Notes: generated from the sequence alone by a model not told the origin. Positions 24,429-33,410 are shown, numbered from the stretch's first letter. The stretch: 64,000 nucleotides of DNA from Saxibacter everestensis (GCF_025787225.1 NZ_CP090958.1:3984524-4048523); one strand, 5' to 3'. Numbers and translations: made by a program.

Positions 24429-25381
24429 CTCGAGTTGCCATCGTGGGAGCCGGGTCGGTCGCGAGGCGGCATGCCGAGGTGCTCGCTGGACTTGGAAACG
24501 TGGACGTGGTCGCAGTCGCGGATCCGGTTCCGGAGGCGGCGCAAAAGCTGGCATTGGACTGCGACGCACCGTGGTTCGGCTCCGCCGACGAGGCACTCGA
24601 CTCGGTGGACGCGGACGCCGTCTATATCTGCGTTCCGCCATTTGCGCACGGCCCGGGGGAGGATGCGGCATTGAGCCGGGGCCTGCCGATCTTCGTAGAG
24701 AAACCACTCGCTGCGGATCTCCATACCGCCGAGCGTTTGGCCGCGCGCGTTGAGTCTGCAGGACTCGTGACCGGAACCGGGTATCACTGGCGCTGCATGG
24801 ACACCATGGCGCAGGCACGCGATCTGCTCTCCGAGGCGCCCGCGCTGATGGCCTCCGGGTATTGGTTGGACAAACGTCCGCCGGTGCCGTGGTGGGGTCG
24901 GTTGGATCGGTCCGGTGGTCAGGTGGTGGAACAGCTGACCCACGTACTGGATGTGGCGCGGGTGCTTCTCGGCGAAGCCGTGGACGTCTCAGCTATGGGC
25001 GTGCCGTCCGAGACTGGCGACCCCGGTGACGTGGACGAGGGCACGGTGGCGACGGTGAAATTCACCTCGGGCGCAGTCGCTGCCTTCACCGCTACCTCTT
25101 TGCTTGCTGCCAAGCATCGCGCCGCGTTGCACACGGTGAGCCGGGGCCTGGTGCTGGAGGTTTCCGAGGAATCGCTGATTGTGGATGACGGCAAGAGCCG
25201 ACGGGAACAATACCCGGCGGAGGATCCACGAATCACGGTTGATCGCGAGTTCGTGGCGGCGGTCAGGGGTGAACGCGAGGGCACCCGCGCTCCCTATGCG
25301 GATGTCTTGCGCACCCACAGGCTTGCCTGCGCAGTCGCCGAGTCCGCGGCAACCGGACGCAGGGTCACGGTGCAGCCATGA
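24422..25381 (+). CDS. Gfo/Idh/MocA family oxidoreductase
   Basis: The 319-residue protein (ATG at 24422, seven-base overlap with the preceding gene) has an N-terminal NAD(P) Rossmann fold, VAIVGAGSVARRHAEVLAG, the family's EKPLAADLHTAERL motif and a C-terminal substrate domain with the GGQVVEQLTHVLDVARVLLG segment that supplies the catalytic His/Asp region. Such enzymes oxidise or reduce hydroxyl groups of sugars and inositols. Its place after two sugar transferases suggests that it acts on the sugar part of the pathway intermediate. It overlaps the next gene by ATGA. Confidence 0.9.
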   Translation: MLTRVAIVGAGSVARRHAEVLAGLGNVDVVAVADPVPEAAQKLALDCDAPWFGSADEALDSVDADAVYICVPPFAHGPGEDAALSRGLPIFVEKPLAADLHTAERLAARVESAGLVTGTGYHWRCMDTMAQARDLLSEAPALMASGYWLDKRPPVPWWGRLDRSGGQVVEQLTHVLDVARVLLGEAVDVSAMGVPSETGDPGDVDEGTVATVKFTSGAVAAFTATSLLAAKHRAALHTVSRGLVLEVSEESLIVDDGKSRREQYPAEDPRITVDREFVAAVRGEREGTRAPYADVLRTHRLACAVAESAATGRRVTVQP

Positions 25382-26466
25382 TCCGCAGGAATCTCGTCGT
25401 CCATTCGCCTGGCCAGGTGGAACTCGTCGAAGAGGTGCTGCCGGAGCTGCCGGCAGGTGGTGTCCTGTTGCAGACCGAAGCCACCGGGCTCTCGGCGGGA
25501 ACCGAGCTGACGTTCGTGAAGGGCGACCATCCGGCTTTGCGCTCCAGTCTGGATCCGGAGTTGGGCCTGTTCGTGGCAACCGCGGACGGCGCCGGATATC
25601 CCGTGCGCAGGCTGGGCTACATGGAGGTTGCCCGGGTTGCCGAAACCCGTACGGATGCCTTCGCCGTGGGTGACCTGGTGGCGACGAGTTATGGGCATGC
25701 CACGGCGCATGTGGCCGATCCGCGCCGGGAGCACCTCGTCGCGCTGCCGCCAGACCTCGATCCGCTGCTCGGCGTGTATGTCGCGCACGTCGGGCCGATC
25801 TGCGCCAATGGTTTGCTGCACGCCGCCGCCGACGCAAATCGCGGTCCCGTCACCTCGCTGTCCGATGGCGTCGACGGGCGCCGGGTGCTAGTGACCGGTG
25901 CCGGGCTGATCGGCCTGTTGACCGCGCTTTTCGCTGCCGAGCACGGGGCCGCCGAGGTCGCTGTCGTCGACGCCGACCCACGTCGTCGCGAGATCGCGAC
26001 CCGCCTTGGCCTGCTTGCGCTCGATGTCGAGCCGGACCCGGCGCTGACCTGCAAGACCCGGTGGCGGCACGGCCCGGGGGATCACGGTGCGGACGTCGTG
26101 TTTCAGTGCCGCGGCCGACCCGAAGCGTTGTCGATCGCACTCCGCGCAGTGCGTCCGCAGGGGACGGTCATCGATCTCGCTTTCTACACGGCGGCCGCGG
26201 ATGTGGTCTGGCTCGGCGAAGAGTTCCACCACAATGGGCTGACCCTGCAATCGGCCCAGATCGGGCGAGTTCCGCGGGGTCTTTCGGCCACCTGGGACCG
26301 GCATCGCCTATCAACGGAGACCATTCGCCTGCTGCGACGACGTGGCAGCGATATCCGCAAACATCTGATCACCGACGTGCGTCCGCTCGACGAGGCGCCG
26401 GCGCTGTTGGGCGATATCGCCGCCCGCCGCGCGCATGTGCTGTCCGCGGTCTTCACCGTCCCCTGA
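25378..26466 (+). CDS. MDR superfamily (zinc-type alcohol dehydrogenase-like) protein
   Basis: The 362-residue protein has the GroES-like N-terminal domain (TEATGLSAGTELTFVKGDHP, then LGYMEVARV with FAVGDLVATSYGHATAHV) and the Rossmann domain with RVLVTGAGLIGLLTALFAAEHG and an acidic residue at VAVVDADPRR. The group resembles the bi-domain oxidoreductase/ADH branch associated with sugar-modifying clusters. The usual cysteine ligands of the catalytic zinc are not evident (GLSAGTE replaces the GxCGTD-like motif), so it may be a zinc-independent MDR. It is the last gene of the gpgS operon and is translationally coupled to the oxidoreductase before it. Confidence 0.88.
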   Translation: MIRRNLVVHSPGQVELVEEVLPELPAGGVLLQTEATGLSAGTELTFVKGDHPALRSSLDPELGLFVATADGAGYPVRRLGYMEVARVAETRTDAFAVGDLVATSYGHATAHVADPRREHLVALPPDLDPLLGVYVAHVGPICANGLLHAAADANRGPVTSLSDGVDGRRVLVTGAGLIGLLTALFAAEHGAAEVAVVDADPRRREIATRLGLLALDVEPDPALTCKTRWRHGPGDHGADVVFQCRGRPEALSIALRAVRPQGTVIDLAFYTAAADVVWLGEEFHHNGLTLQSAQIGRVPRGLSATWDRHRLSTETIRLLRRRGSDIRKHLITDVRPLDEAPALLGDIAARRAHVLSAVFTVP

Positions 26467-26472
26467 CCGGTG

Positions 26473-26534
26473 CTGGGCTCGGGACGCGTAACGGTCCGGT
26501 TTCCTGGGCTCGGGACGCGTAACGGTCCGGTTTC
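26473..26534. repeat. Tandem direct repeat, two 31-bp units
   Basis: Two identical 31-base units follow each other directly at 26473-26503 and 26504-26534, each ctgggctcgggacgcgtaac plus ggtccggtttc. They lie just after the operon stop and contain the CGGTCCG core, also seen at 63125-63131 in the large hairpin. No hairpin with a T-run is seen. Confidence 0.9.
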
Positions 26535-26618
26535 TGCTTCAAGTCCGGTTACATAGACCCCGGTCTTGGTCACTTTACGGACCGTTTGGCGCCGTGCGCC
26601 GGGCCGAATCGACTGCCC

Positions 26619-27893
26619 TTACTGCTGCTTCGAGGTAGGGGTCAGCAGATCGGCGGCGGACCCAAGTCCGGAAGGGTCGGGTACCTGCGTCATCCGACGA
26701 TCGGCTTTCGTCGGGGCGGCTGCCGAAGACAGGTCTCCCAACAGCTCCAATTGGTGCTCCAGGTCAGGTCGGCGTTCCTCGGGCACAACGGTTAGCAGAT
26801 CGTCGAGCGCGGAACGCAGACGCCGGACCACCTGTGGTGACGCAGCACCGGCCTGCCGGAGCTCGTCGAATGCGAGCCGGACGTATCCGCCCCATTGCAT
26901 CGTTGGCGCCAGCAACCGGAGCGTGCCGTCTGCGTCGTGGTGCTCACCGGAGTGCAGCGGGCGGCGGGCCAGCTGGCGCATGATGTCGTGCAGCCGGTCA
27001 ATGGCCTGCACGGTTGTCGTCGGATCCTCGAACGGTCCGGACGACAGTGAACGGATGGCGATGTCGACCAGCATGCGGAGGCCATAGGCGACGTCCTGAT
27101 TCAAGGTGCGCTCGGGGCCGATCGCTATCGACGCGGTAACCGCCCTGGCTGAGAGAACGGCCGGTTCGCCGGCGACGCGGACGAGAGCCGCCCCGGTGGG
27201 CACGAAATCCCCGACGGCCCACAGCAGCTCCAGTCGACAGCCTGATTTTCTGGCGAGATCCACCAGACGATCGTGGTCCACCTCGAACACGACTCCGCTG
27301 TGCGGGGTGGTGATCAAGCTGGGATCGAGGGGTTGCTGAGGCCCGTGATCCGGGTATACGCGATCAAGTGACTTCATCGTGTCCTCGGACACCCATCCTG
27401 TCAGCGCCGCGACGCGCAGTGATTGCGCGATGTGGTTGAGGTACCAGATCAGTGTCCCGATGCAGCCGACGACCAAGACGATGGCAATCAGAACTGCGAG
27501 TCCGGGCACCGATCCACCATCCGCGGTAGTTCGGACTTTTCGCATCGCCAGCATTGCGAATGCGAAGGTTGCAGCGAAGAGCCCGATGGCCGATTGGCTC
27601 GGCCGGTCCTGGAGGATCTGCCGGACGATCCGCGGCGAGAACGTTCCCATCGCTAGTTGCACGGCAACCACGAGCAGGGACAGCAGTAGGCCGGTCAGGG
27701 TCAGCATGGCGAAAGCGATCAGATAGAGAATCTGCATTGCGGCGGTCGGATCGCCGGTGATGCTCTGCGGGATCAGGCTGCCGTTGTCTATGGCGGTCGC
27801 GATCAGCGAAAGGATGACCCCGCCTAGGACGAACAACAGTGGCAGGAACCACAAGCTGGTTTTCAGGTAGTGCCCTATTCGGAAACGTTTCAT
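26619..27893 (-). CDS. DUF2254 membrane protein
   Basis: The 424-residue protein has four membrane helices in the first 165 residues (the first after GHYLKTSLWFLPLLF), the ALTFSPRIVRQ-like VQLAMGTFSPRIVRQILQDRPSQ motif typical of DUF2254, and a soluble C-terminal part of about 250 residues with PSLITTPHSGVVFEVDHDRLVDLA and ERTLNQDVAYGLRMLVDIAIRSLS. The length is family-typical. It is probably a membrane protein of the cytoplasmic membrane with a cytosolic domain. The function is unknown. The gene is divergent from the small membrane protein at 27986. Confidence 0.9.
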   Translation of the reverse strand: MKRFRIGHYLKTSLWFLPLLFVLGGVILSLIATAIDNGSLIPQSITGDPTAAMQILYLIAFAMLTLTGLLLSLLVVAVQLAMGTFSPRIVRQILQDRPSQSAIGLFAATFAFAMLAMRKVRTTADGGSVPGLAVLIAIVLVVGCIGTLIWYLNHIAQSLRVAALTGWVSEDTMKSLDRVYPDHGPQQPLDPSLITTPHSGVVFEVDHDRLVDLARKSGCRLELLWAVGDFVPTGAALVRVAGEPAVLSARAVTASIAIGPERTLNQDVAYGLRMLVDIAIRSLSSGPFEDPTTTVQAIDRLHDIMRQLARRPLHSGEHHDADGTLRLLAPTMQWGGYVRLAFDELRQAGAASPQVVRRLRSALDDLLTVVPEERRPDLEHQLELLGDLSSAAAPTKADRRMTQVPDPSGLGSAADLLTPTSKQQ

Positions 27894-27985
27894 AGTTGCT
27901 CATGCTGCACCCGACCGACGCGTCTTGCAACGAAGAGCGAGCCTTTCGGACGATTCGCGCCTCGACGTGCCATAGATTGGTGCCC

Positions 27986-28336
27986 ATGATCCACGTGTCG
28001 GAACAGAGCACCGAGTACCGGCCGCAGGCCGAGCGACGCTCGCCGTGGTGGGGTGTGCTGATCGCGGTTGTCGGGCTAGCCATTCTGGCGCTGCCGATCT
28101 TCTGGCTCGCAATGGTTGCGGCAGTAGGTTTCAGCGGCTGCTTCCTCGAGTGCTCCACGCCCGAGCCGCTCACCGGTTGGCTGGCGGCAAGCGCGGCATT
28201 CGTATTGCTGTGTGCTCCGTTCCTGCTGGCCGCGGCGATCGTGCGCAGGAACTACAGGATGATGTGGATCGTCGTGGCACCGGTTGCGGTTCTCCTTGGC
28301 CTCGGCGTGTACGGCTACCTGAGCGGCGCGCTGTAA
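27986..28336 (+). CDS. Small hypothetical membrane protein
   Basis: From the ATG at 27986 the product is 116 residues with three predicted membrane helices (about 24-45, 62-85 and 93-113) and no recognisable domain. A cysteine pair (GCFLEC) lies in the first extracytoplasmic loop. TAGATT ends seven bases before the ATG and no ribosome-binding site is visible, which fits a leaderless transcript. It is convergent with the VOC gene seven bases away. No function can be suggested. Confidence 0.65.
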   Translation: MIHVSEQSTEYRPQAERRSPWWGVLIAVVGLAILALPIFWLAMVAAVGFSGCFLECSTPEPLTGWLAASAAFVLLCAPFLLAAAIVRRNYRMMWIVVAPVAVLLGLGVYGYLSGAL

Positions 28337-28343
28337 CTGACGC

Positions 28344-28748
28344 TTATCTCTGGTCCCGGCGAAGTGGGTGGTCGTCCGGAACTTCGACCAGCACGATCCG
28401 CAGACCGTCGGGGTCGCTGACCCACATTTCGACCAGGCCCCACGCCTCAAGCTTCGGTGGCCGGACTATCTCGACTCCGGCGTCGCGAAGCCGCCGGTGT
28501 TCGGCTGCAACGTCCCTGACCTGCACCCAGAGCGCGAGATTTGCTGACACGGCGCTTTCGCGCCCCGACGCGCTTTCGCCGCGCCCCGAGACCTCGAGCA
28601 GCCCGTTGCCGAGGAAGAACACCAGAGCCGGATCGTTCCGGTCACCGAATTCGCGGTAGATCGCCAGGCCGAGTTGGTCCCGGTAGAAAACCCGGCTGCG
28701 CTCCGGATCGGTCGGCCGGATCAGAATCCGGCTACTCAGGGCATCCAC
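28344..28748 (-). CDS. VOC family (glyoxalase-like) protein
   Basis: The 134-residue protein is a two-module VOC protein: ILIRPTDPERSRVFYRDQLGLAIYREFG opens, LVFFLGNGLLEVSGRG follows, and the second module has HRRLRDAGVEIVRPPKLEAWGLVEMWVSDPDGLRIVLVEVP. Metal-ligand candidates are the first-strand arginine/glutamate pattern and the final glutamate in LVEV. A short internal sequence duplication encodes GESASGRESA. It could be a glyoxalase/bleomycin-resistance type protein; the substrate is unknown. Confidence 0.85.
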   Translation of the reverse strand: MDALSSRILIRPTDPERSRVFYRDQLGLAIYREFGDRNDPALVFFLGNGLLEVSGRGESASGRESAVSANLALWVQVRDVAAEHRRLRDAGVEIVRPPKLEAWGLVEMWVSDPDGLRIVLVEVPDDHPLRRDQR

Positions 28749-28779
28749 AGGTCGAGCATGCGCCGGTCAGCGAAGTGAG

Positions 28780-29208
28780 TCAACGAGCGCCGGCCTCGGT
28801 CGGCACCACCGCCCTGAGGTCGTTTGCCATTGAGGCTGCGATCAGTCTCTGGTCGTAGGCAATCAGTGCGTCTGCGTCAACCAGGATCGCCGAGGCCAGG
28901 TGTAGTGCATCCAGACTGCGCAGCACCGGAGGGTTGAGCCTACGGGCGAGGGAGACTACCTCCGCTGTGATCGGCTTCTCGAGCATTCCCGATAGCGCTG
29001 TTTCAACCAAATCAGCAGAATCGGCCATCTTCGCTGTGCCAGCGCGTGCTGTGCGGATAGCCCTTGAGACTTCGACCCAGGCGAGCGACGAAGTGATCAG
29101 CGCAGCGCCCTCCTGCGAGTAGTTCCTCAGCTGCAGATTTAGCGCGTCTGACTCGGGTTCGAGAAAGACTCGTTTGAGCAATGCGCTGCTGTCGACATAC
29201 ACCCGCAT
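28780..29208 (-). CDS. vapC: VapC-type PIN domain toxin
   Basis: The 142-residue PIN-domain RNase has the four acidic positions: Asp6 in VYVDSSALLKR, a glutamate in SLAWVEVSRAI, Asp in LRSLDALHLASAI and Asp in IAYDQRLIAA. VapC toxins cleave tRNA or rRNA in a metal-dependent way when the antitoxin is lost. Its start overlaps the antitoxin stop (TAATG), so the pair is translationally coupled. The C-terminus ends soon after the PIN fold, as is usual. Confidence 0.92.
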   Translation of the reverse strand: MRVYVDSSALLKRVFLEPESDALNLQLRNYSQEGAALITSSLAWVEVSRAIRTARAGTAKMADSADLVETALSGMLEKPITAEVVSLARRLNPPVLRSLDALHLASAILVDADALIAYDQRLIAASMANDLRAVVPTEAGAR

Positions 29209-29483
29209 TAGAAGCGCTCGTCGCGCTCGAGAAGGTCGACGGTGTTCGTACCTTCGGGAAGGCGGACAAGCTCATCGAGTTCACGAAATTTTGTGCGTGC
29301 GGGCAGCACTCCGAGAACAGTCATCGCCACTTCCACCGGGCTTTCAGGCGCAGCAGCTTCGCGTAGACCCAGGTAGCGATCAACTGCCTGGCGAATCAGT
29401 TCCTGTTGGGACTCTCCGCTGGCCGCAGCCCTCGCCCTGAGTGCCTCTTCAGCGTCTGGGCGCAAACGCAAATTCGTAGCCAT
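29208..29483 (-). CDS. vapB: VapB-type ribbon-helix-helix antitoxin
   Basis: The 91-residue protein begins with a ribbon-helix-helix DNA-binding module (ATNLRLRPDAEEALRARA, then SGESQQELIRQAVDRYLG) and ends with a flexible toxin-binding tail containing RTKFRELDELVRLPEG, the typical acidic C-terminus. It should neutralise VapC and repress the operon as the VapBC complex. An inverted repeat ten bases upstream of the start is the probable operator. Confidence 0.9.
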   Translation of the reverse strand: MATNLRLRPDAEEALRARAAASGESQQELIRQAVDRYLGLREAAAPESPVEVAMTVLGVLPARTKFRELDELVRLPEGTNTVDLLERDERF

Positions 29484-29493
29484 ACCGCTAATG

Positions 29494-29509
29494 GTACCAA
29501 TGTCGGTAC
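29494..29509. promoter_or_regulatory. VapB operator candidate
   Basis: GTACC at 29494-29498 and GGTAC at 29505-29509 form an inverted repeat with a six-base gap, ten bases upstream of the antitoxin start. The site fits a ribbon-helix-helix dimer-of-dimers. Confidence 0.5.
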
Positions 29510-29544
29510 TAGAAGAGTCGAACAAGCTCGAAAAGGTGTCGAGG

Positions 29545-30357
29545 CTAATTTTCCGGCGGGTAGTCTCCGGCCAACGCTCGGATGTAGCGCTCGGCCGAGC
29601 GCTGCACGATCGCGTCGCCATCCTTAGGCACCAGGGTGTCCCACCACGCGCCGAGGATCCGCTCGAACCGGTACGGCCGTAGCTTGTCGGCGATGGTGCG
29701 CACCTCACGTTCGGCGAGCGGGATCAGGTTCGGGTACGAGTACATGAACGACACGTGATTCCGGTCGGGGATGACCTGGACGATGTCGCCGGACAGCAGA
29801 GTGCCCGCGTCCCTTTCCACGTGGAGGGCAGTGCCGCCGGCGAAATGTCCGCCGAGGCGCAGCAGGGTGAGGCCGTCGCCGAGATCGCGTTCTTCGCCGT
29901 CCCACAGTTCTATCGCGGGATCCGGACGCATGATCCAGCGGGAGTCGTCGGCGTGCAGCAGGACCGGGCAATCGAAAATGTGCGCCCATTCGACCATGGT
30001 CGAGTAGTAGTGCGGATGCGAAATTGCGATTGCGGAGAGACCGCCGGCGGCTTTGACGGCGGCAATACCGTCATCGTCGATCAGGGTCTGACAGTCCCAC
30101 ATCAGCACCCGGTCGCCATGAGGCACCAGGAGCGCTCGCTGGCCGATGGCGAATCTCGGCGCTGCGGCAATCCCGGTCAGACCCGCGTCCAGGCGGATCT
30201 CGCTGCGATGCCCGGCCCGCAACTCCTCGAGGGTGGTCCACCGCTGCCCGGCAACCGGAACGTACTGCCTGGCATCCTCACAGACCGGACATTCGGCTGG
30301 AGGCTTGACCGATGGAGGGAACTGGACGCCACAGGTTGCGCAGATGAAGCAGGACAT
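29545..30357 (-). CDS. MBL-fold hydrolase with N-terminal zinc ribbon
   Basis: From the ATG at 30357 the protein is 270 residues. The first 35 residues hold a rubredoxin-like zinc ribbon (CATCG and CPVCEDARQYV). The MBL domain follows: ALLVPHGDRVLMWDC, the metal motif replaced by SHPHYYSTM (HxHxxxx with the second aspartate absent), LRLGGHFAGGTALH, and LLSGDIVQVIPDRNHVSF. The histidines in HPHYY and GGHFAGG and the aspartate in LSGD can bind metal. Proteins of this type are annotated as hydrolases without known substrates. Its end is close to the VapB operator. Confidence 0.85.
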   Translation of the reverse strand: MSCFICATCGVQFPPSVKPPAECPVCEDARQYVPVAGQRWTTLEELRAGHRSEIRLDAGLTGIAAAPRFAIGQRALLVPHGDRVLMWDCQTLIDDDGIAAVKAAGGLSAIAISHPHYYSTMVEWAHIFDCPVLLHADDSRWIMRPDPAIELWDGEERDLGDGLTLLRLGGHFAGGTALHVERDAGTLLSGDIVQVIPDRNHVSFMYSYPNLIPLAEREVRTIADKLRPYRFERILGAWWDTLVPKDGDAIVQRSAERYIRALAGDYPPEN

Positions 30358-30391
30358 ATCCCGGAGCCTACTTAGGTGCAGCCGACCGCAT

Positions 30392-32533
30392 TCAGCCGGC
30401 CAGATTCTTAAGGAATTTTTCGGCCACCGGCACCGCGGTCTCCGCGCCGAAACCGCCGTCTTCGACCAGGACGGCGAAGGCAATATCGTCCTGGAAGCCT
30501 GCGAACCACGCGTGGGTGCGCGGTGGAACCTCGGAGCCGTATTCCGCGGTTCCGGTCTTGCCGTAGACGGGGCCGCCCGGCGCATCGGCCAATGCGGAGG
30601 CGGTTCCATCTTCTACCGTCTCGCGCATCATCTTCCTGATCGCGTCGAGGCGCTCCGGGTCGGGCTTCGATCCGGCGTCCTCGGTACCCGAAGATCCGGG
30701 AATGAGTACCGGAGATACCCGGCTGCCGGCTGCTATCGAGGCGGCCATCGTGGCCACTCCGAGCGGGCTGGAAAGCACTTTGCCCTGACCAATCATGGAC
30801 GCGGCGTGCTCAACCTCGTCGTCCACGACTGGCACGCTGGCACCGAAGGCACTGGCGCCGATCTTGAGGTCTTCCTGCATACCCAGCGCTGCTGCAGCCG
30901 CGCTGATCTGTTTGGCGCTGACTTTGCTGGCGCTGTTCACGAAGGCCGTGTTGCAGGACTCGGCGAAGTCTTCGGCAAATGTGACGTCGCCCAGCACGTG
31001 GTTCTCCGCGTTCTTGAAGCTCTTGCCATTGACCGTTGTGGTCTTCGGGCACGCGATCGTGTCACCCGGGGAGACGCCGGCGTCGAGCAAGGCCAGTGAT
31101 GAGGCGATCTTGAACACCGAACCGGGGGGATACTTTCCGTGCAACGCCCGGTTGTAGCCGGCGCCGTCCTTGCCGCCATTGGCGACTGCGACGATCTCGC
31201 CGCTGTCCACCCGGATCGCGACCAGCGCGGCCGGATTCTTCGCTGCGCCCAACGCCTTGTCCGCGGCGTCCTGGATATCGATGTCGATTGTCGTGGACAC
31301 GGCGGTTCCGTCGTCCGGCTCGGAACTGAAGAGCCTGACCGGATCGGCGGTCGCTTCGCCATCTGTTGGCGTTGTGGCATCAGCTTCCGCCTGCTGGTCG
31401 GACGGCGCGGTCGGCACGGCATCGATCTGGAAACCGTCGGTGCCGCTCAGCTGGTCGTTGAACTCGGCCTGGAGCCCGGAACGTCCGACCAGGTCGCCCG
31501 CCACAACTTTTCCCTGCGATTTCTCGACGTCTTCGGCGCTGGCTTGGCCGACGGATCCAAGCAACGCCGGGGCGAAGTCGCGATGCCGTGACAGGGGTCG
31601 GGTCTCCTCACGGAAGACGGTCCCCGGCAGTGGCTGCAGTTCGGAGGCAACCTTGTCGTAGTCGGTCCGGCGCAGCGTGATGACGTCCACGAAGGCGTGT
31701 TCCGAGGCGGAATCGACCCGCTTCTTGAGAGCTGCTGCGTCGACCTCGGTGAGTTTGGCGACCTTATCCACCAGCTTGTCCAGATTCTCTGCTCGCGCCG
31801 ACTCGATGCCGACGACCACGACGTCGCCCTCGGCCACGAGCTCCTCATCGTCCGCGCCGAGGATGGGAGCGCGTTTCGCCGGCAGGGCTGTGACCTCCAG
31901 TTTGGCGCCGTCGGTTAGCTGAGGATGGATAAGTGCGGGAGCGAAGTCGGCTAACCATTTGCCATCGACTTCGTGCAAGTCGAGCGTCGTCGGGTAGGCC
32001 CAAGCTGCCGGAGAGGCAGCGCCGTCGCTCGGCCCTTCCGAGGGCATACCGTTCGTCGGTGTGGGTGCCTCGGTCGTTGCTGTGGCGCCGTCGGTGGCGG
32101 ATTCCTCTGCCGTGGGTTCCGCTGCTGCGGGTTCCTCTGCTGCGGCCGAAAAGTCCCAGGTTACGTCGAGGATGGCCTGGGCGCTGTCGCCGTCGACGGT
32201 CACCGAACGGACGCTGACCGAGTTCGGGTGGTCGACGCCAGCGGCCGTCTTCAGTGGCTCAATCAGTTCTCCGTAGACCTTTTCGACGTCTGTGCCTTGC
32301 CAGGGAGCGGCACTCAGCTTTCCGCCGGCCCAGCCCTCCGCCACCTGCGCCGCCGTGGCCCGGACTTTGTCTTCAGTATTCGGAGCAGCCCAGAAGCGAA
32401 GGTAGCCGACCACTCCGAGAGAGAGCACGACGACCGCGGCAACGACCGCCGTGATCAGCTTCCACCGACCATTCGGTCGATTACGCTTCCGTCGCTGATC
32501 CGCGCGGCGATCACTACCGGGTCTGTTCTGCAT
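30392..32533 (-). CDS. Class B penicillin-binding protein with MecA_N-type domain
   Basis: The 713-residue protein is a cell-wall transpeptidase. It has a basic cytoplasmic tail, a membrane helix (about 26-47), an NTF2-like MecA_N region (about 55-205) interrupted by an Ala/Glu/Thr-rich insertion at about 133-175, a dimerisation region, and a transpeptidase domain with the SxxK serine in PPGSVFKIASS (about 472), SCN in AESCNTAFVNS (about 526) and KTG in YGKTGTAEY (about 659). The family includes mycobacterial PbpLipo-like and staphylococcal PBP2a-like proteins, and some have low beta-lactam affinity, though resistance cannot be inferred here. The gene appears monocistronic. Confidence 0.93.
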   Translation of the reverse strand: MQNRPGSDRRADQRRKRNRPNGRWKLITAVVAAVVVLSLGVVGYLRFWAAPNTEDKVRATAAQVAEGWAGGKLSAAPWQGTDVEKVYGELIEPLKTAAGVDHPNSVSVRSVTVDGDSAQAILDVTWDFSAAAEEPAAAEPTAEESATDGATATTEAPTPTNGMPSEGPSDGAASPAAWAYPTTLDLHEVDGKWLADFAPALIHPQLTDGAKLEVTALPAKRAPILGADDEELVAEGDVVVVGIESARAENLDKLVDKVAKLTEVDAAALKKRVDSASEHAFVDVITLRRTDYDKVASELQPLPGTVFREETRPLSRHRDFAPALLGSVGQASAEDVEKSQGKVVAGDLVGRSGLQAEFNDQLSGTDGFQIDAVPTAPSDQQAEADATTPTDGEATADPVRLFSSEPDDGTAVSTTIDIDIQDAADKALGAAKNPAALVAIRVDSGEIVAVANGGKDGAGYNRALHGKYPPGSVFKIASSLALLDAGVSPGDTIACPKTTTVNGKSFKNAENHVLGDVTFAEDFAESCNTAFVNSASKVSAKQISAAAAALGMQEDLKIGASAFGASVPVVDDEVEHAASMIGQGKVLSSPLGVATMAASIAAGSRVSPVLIPGSSGTEDAGSKPDPERLDAIRKMMRETVEDGTASALADAPGGPVYGKTGTAEYGSEVPPRTHAWFAGFQDDIAFAVLVEDGGFGAETAVPVAEKFLKNLAG

Positions 32534-32656
32534 GGGACTAAGTGAACCAAGTCACTTGCTCGAAAGTCCAAGCCACTCGCCGCGGCGCGACGTTCCCGGG
32601 TTGAACCGTTATGTTGCCGGTGCTATCCCGATCCGCACTGATGGCAGGATTTAGGC

Positions 32657-33365
32657 ATGACGACGACCTCAATGCGTGTGATCGGGATGCTCGGCGGAAT
32701 GAGCTGGGAGTCCAGCGCACAGTACTACCGGCTGGCCAACGAACTTGTCCGCGAGCGTCTGGGTGGTCTGCACTCGGCCCAAGTGCCTGTTGTTGTCGGT
32801 CGACTTCGATGAGATCGAAAAGCTACAGGTTGCCGGCCGGTGGGATGACGCCGGACAGCTACTGGCCCGGGCGGCGGCTCGACTGGAGGCTGGTGGCGCG
32901 GATCTGCTCGTGCTCTGCACCAACACGATGCACAAGGTCGCCGACCAGGTGCAGGCGGCGATCGACATTCCGCTGTTGCACCTTGGAGACGCGACGGCGC
33001 AGGCTGTCAGCCGAGCCGGGCTGGTCACGGTCGGCCTGCTCGGCACGGCGTTCACCATGGAACAGGACTTCTATCGGGAACGACTCGCCAGCCATGGGCT
33101 CTCGGTGATCGTGCCGCCCGAGGACGATAGGTCAGAGGTCCACCGAATCATTTATGACGAACTCTGTCGTGGGGTTATCCGGGAGGAGTCGCGGCAGATC
33201 TATCGTGACGTGATCGCCCGGCTTGCCGAAGCTGGTGCTGAGGGAGCCGTGCTGGGGTGCACGGAGATTGAGTTGCTGATCTCGGAAGCTGACAGCGCGA
33301 TCCCGATCTTCCCAACCACCCGGCTGCACGTGGAAGCCGCGGTGGACGCCGCCCTGGCAATTTAG
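32657..33365 (+). pseudogene. Aspartate/glutamate racemase family gene with a frameshift
   Basis: The gene starts with ATG at 32657, reading MRVIGMLGGMSWESSAQYYR, the classic start of the Asp/Glu racemase family. At about 32778-32780 one extra C in cactcggccca shifts the frame. The correct continuation reads KCLLLSVDFDEIEKLQ and then runs to 33365. It includes the two active-site cysteines, LVLCTNTMHKVAD and AVLGCTEIELLI, and the final PTTRLHVEAAV segment. Without the frameshift the product would be about 235 residues. It may be a pseudogene, a sequencing error, or read by slippage. Confidence 0.8.
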
Positions 33366-33410
33366 AGTTCGTTGCTGGCGCCGACTGGATGATTTGGGCA
33401 TGATGTCGGG

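Noticed and set aside
30146..31099. Plus-strand frame of 317 codons
   Set aside because: Antisense to the PBP and MBL genes; no domain or plausible start.
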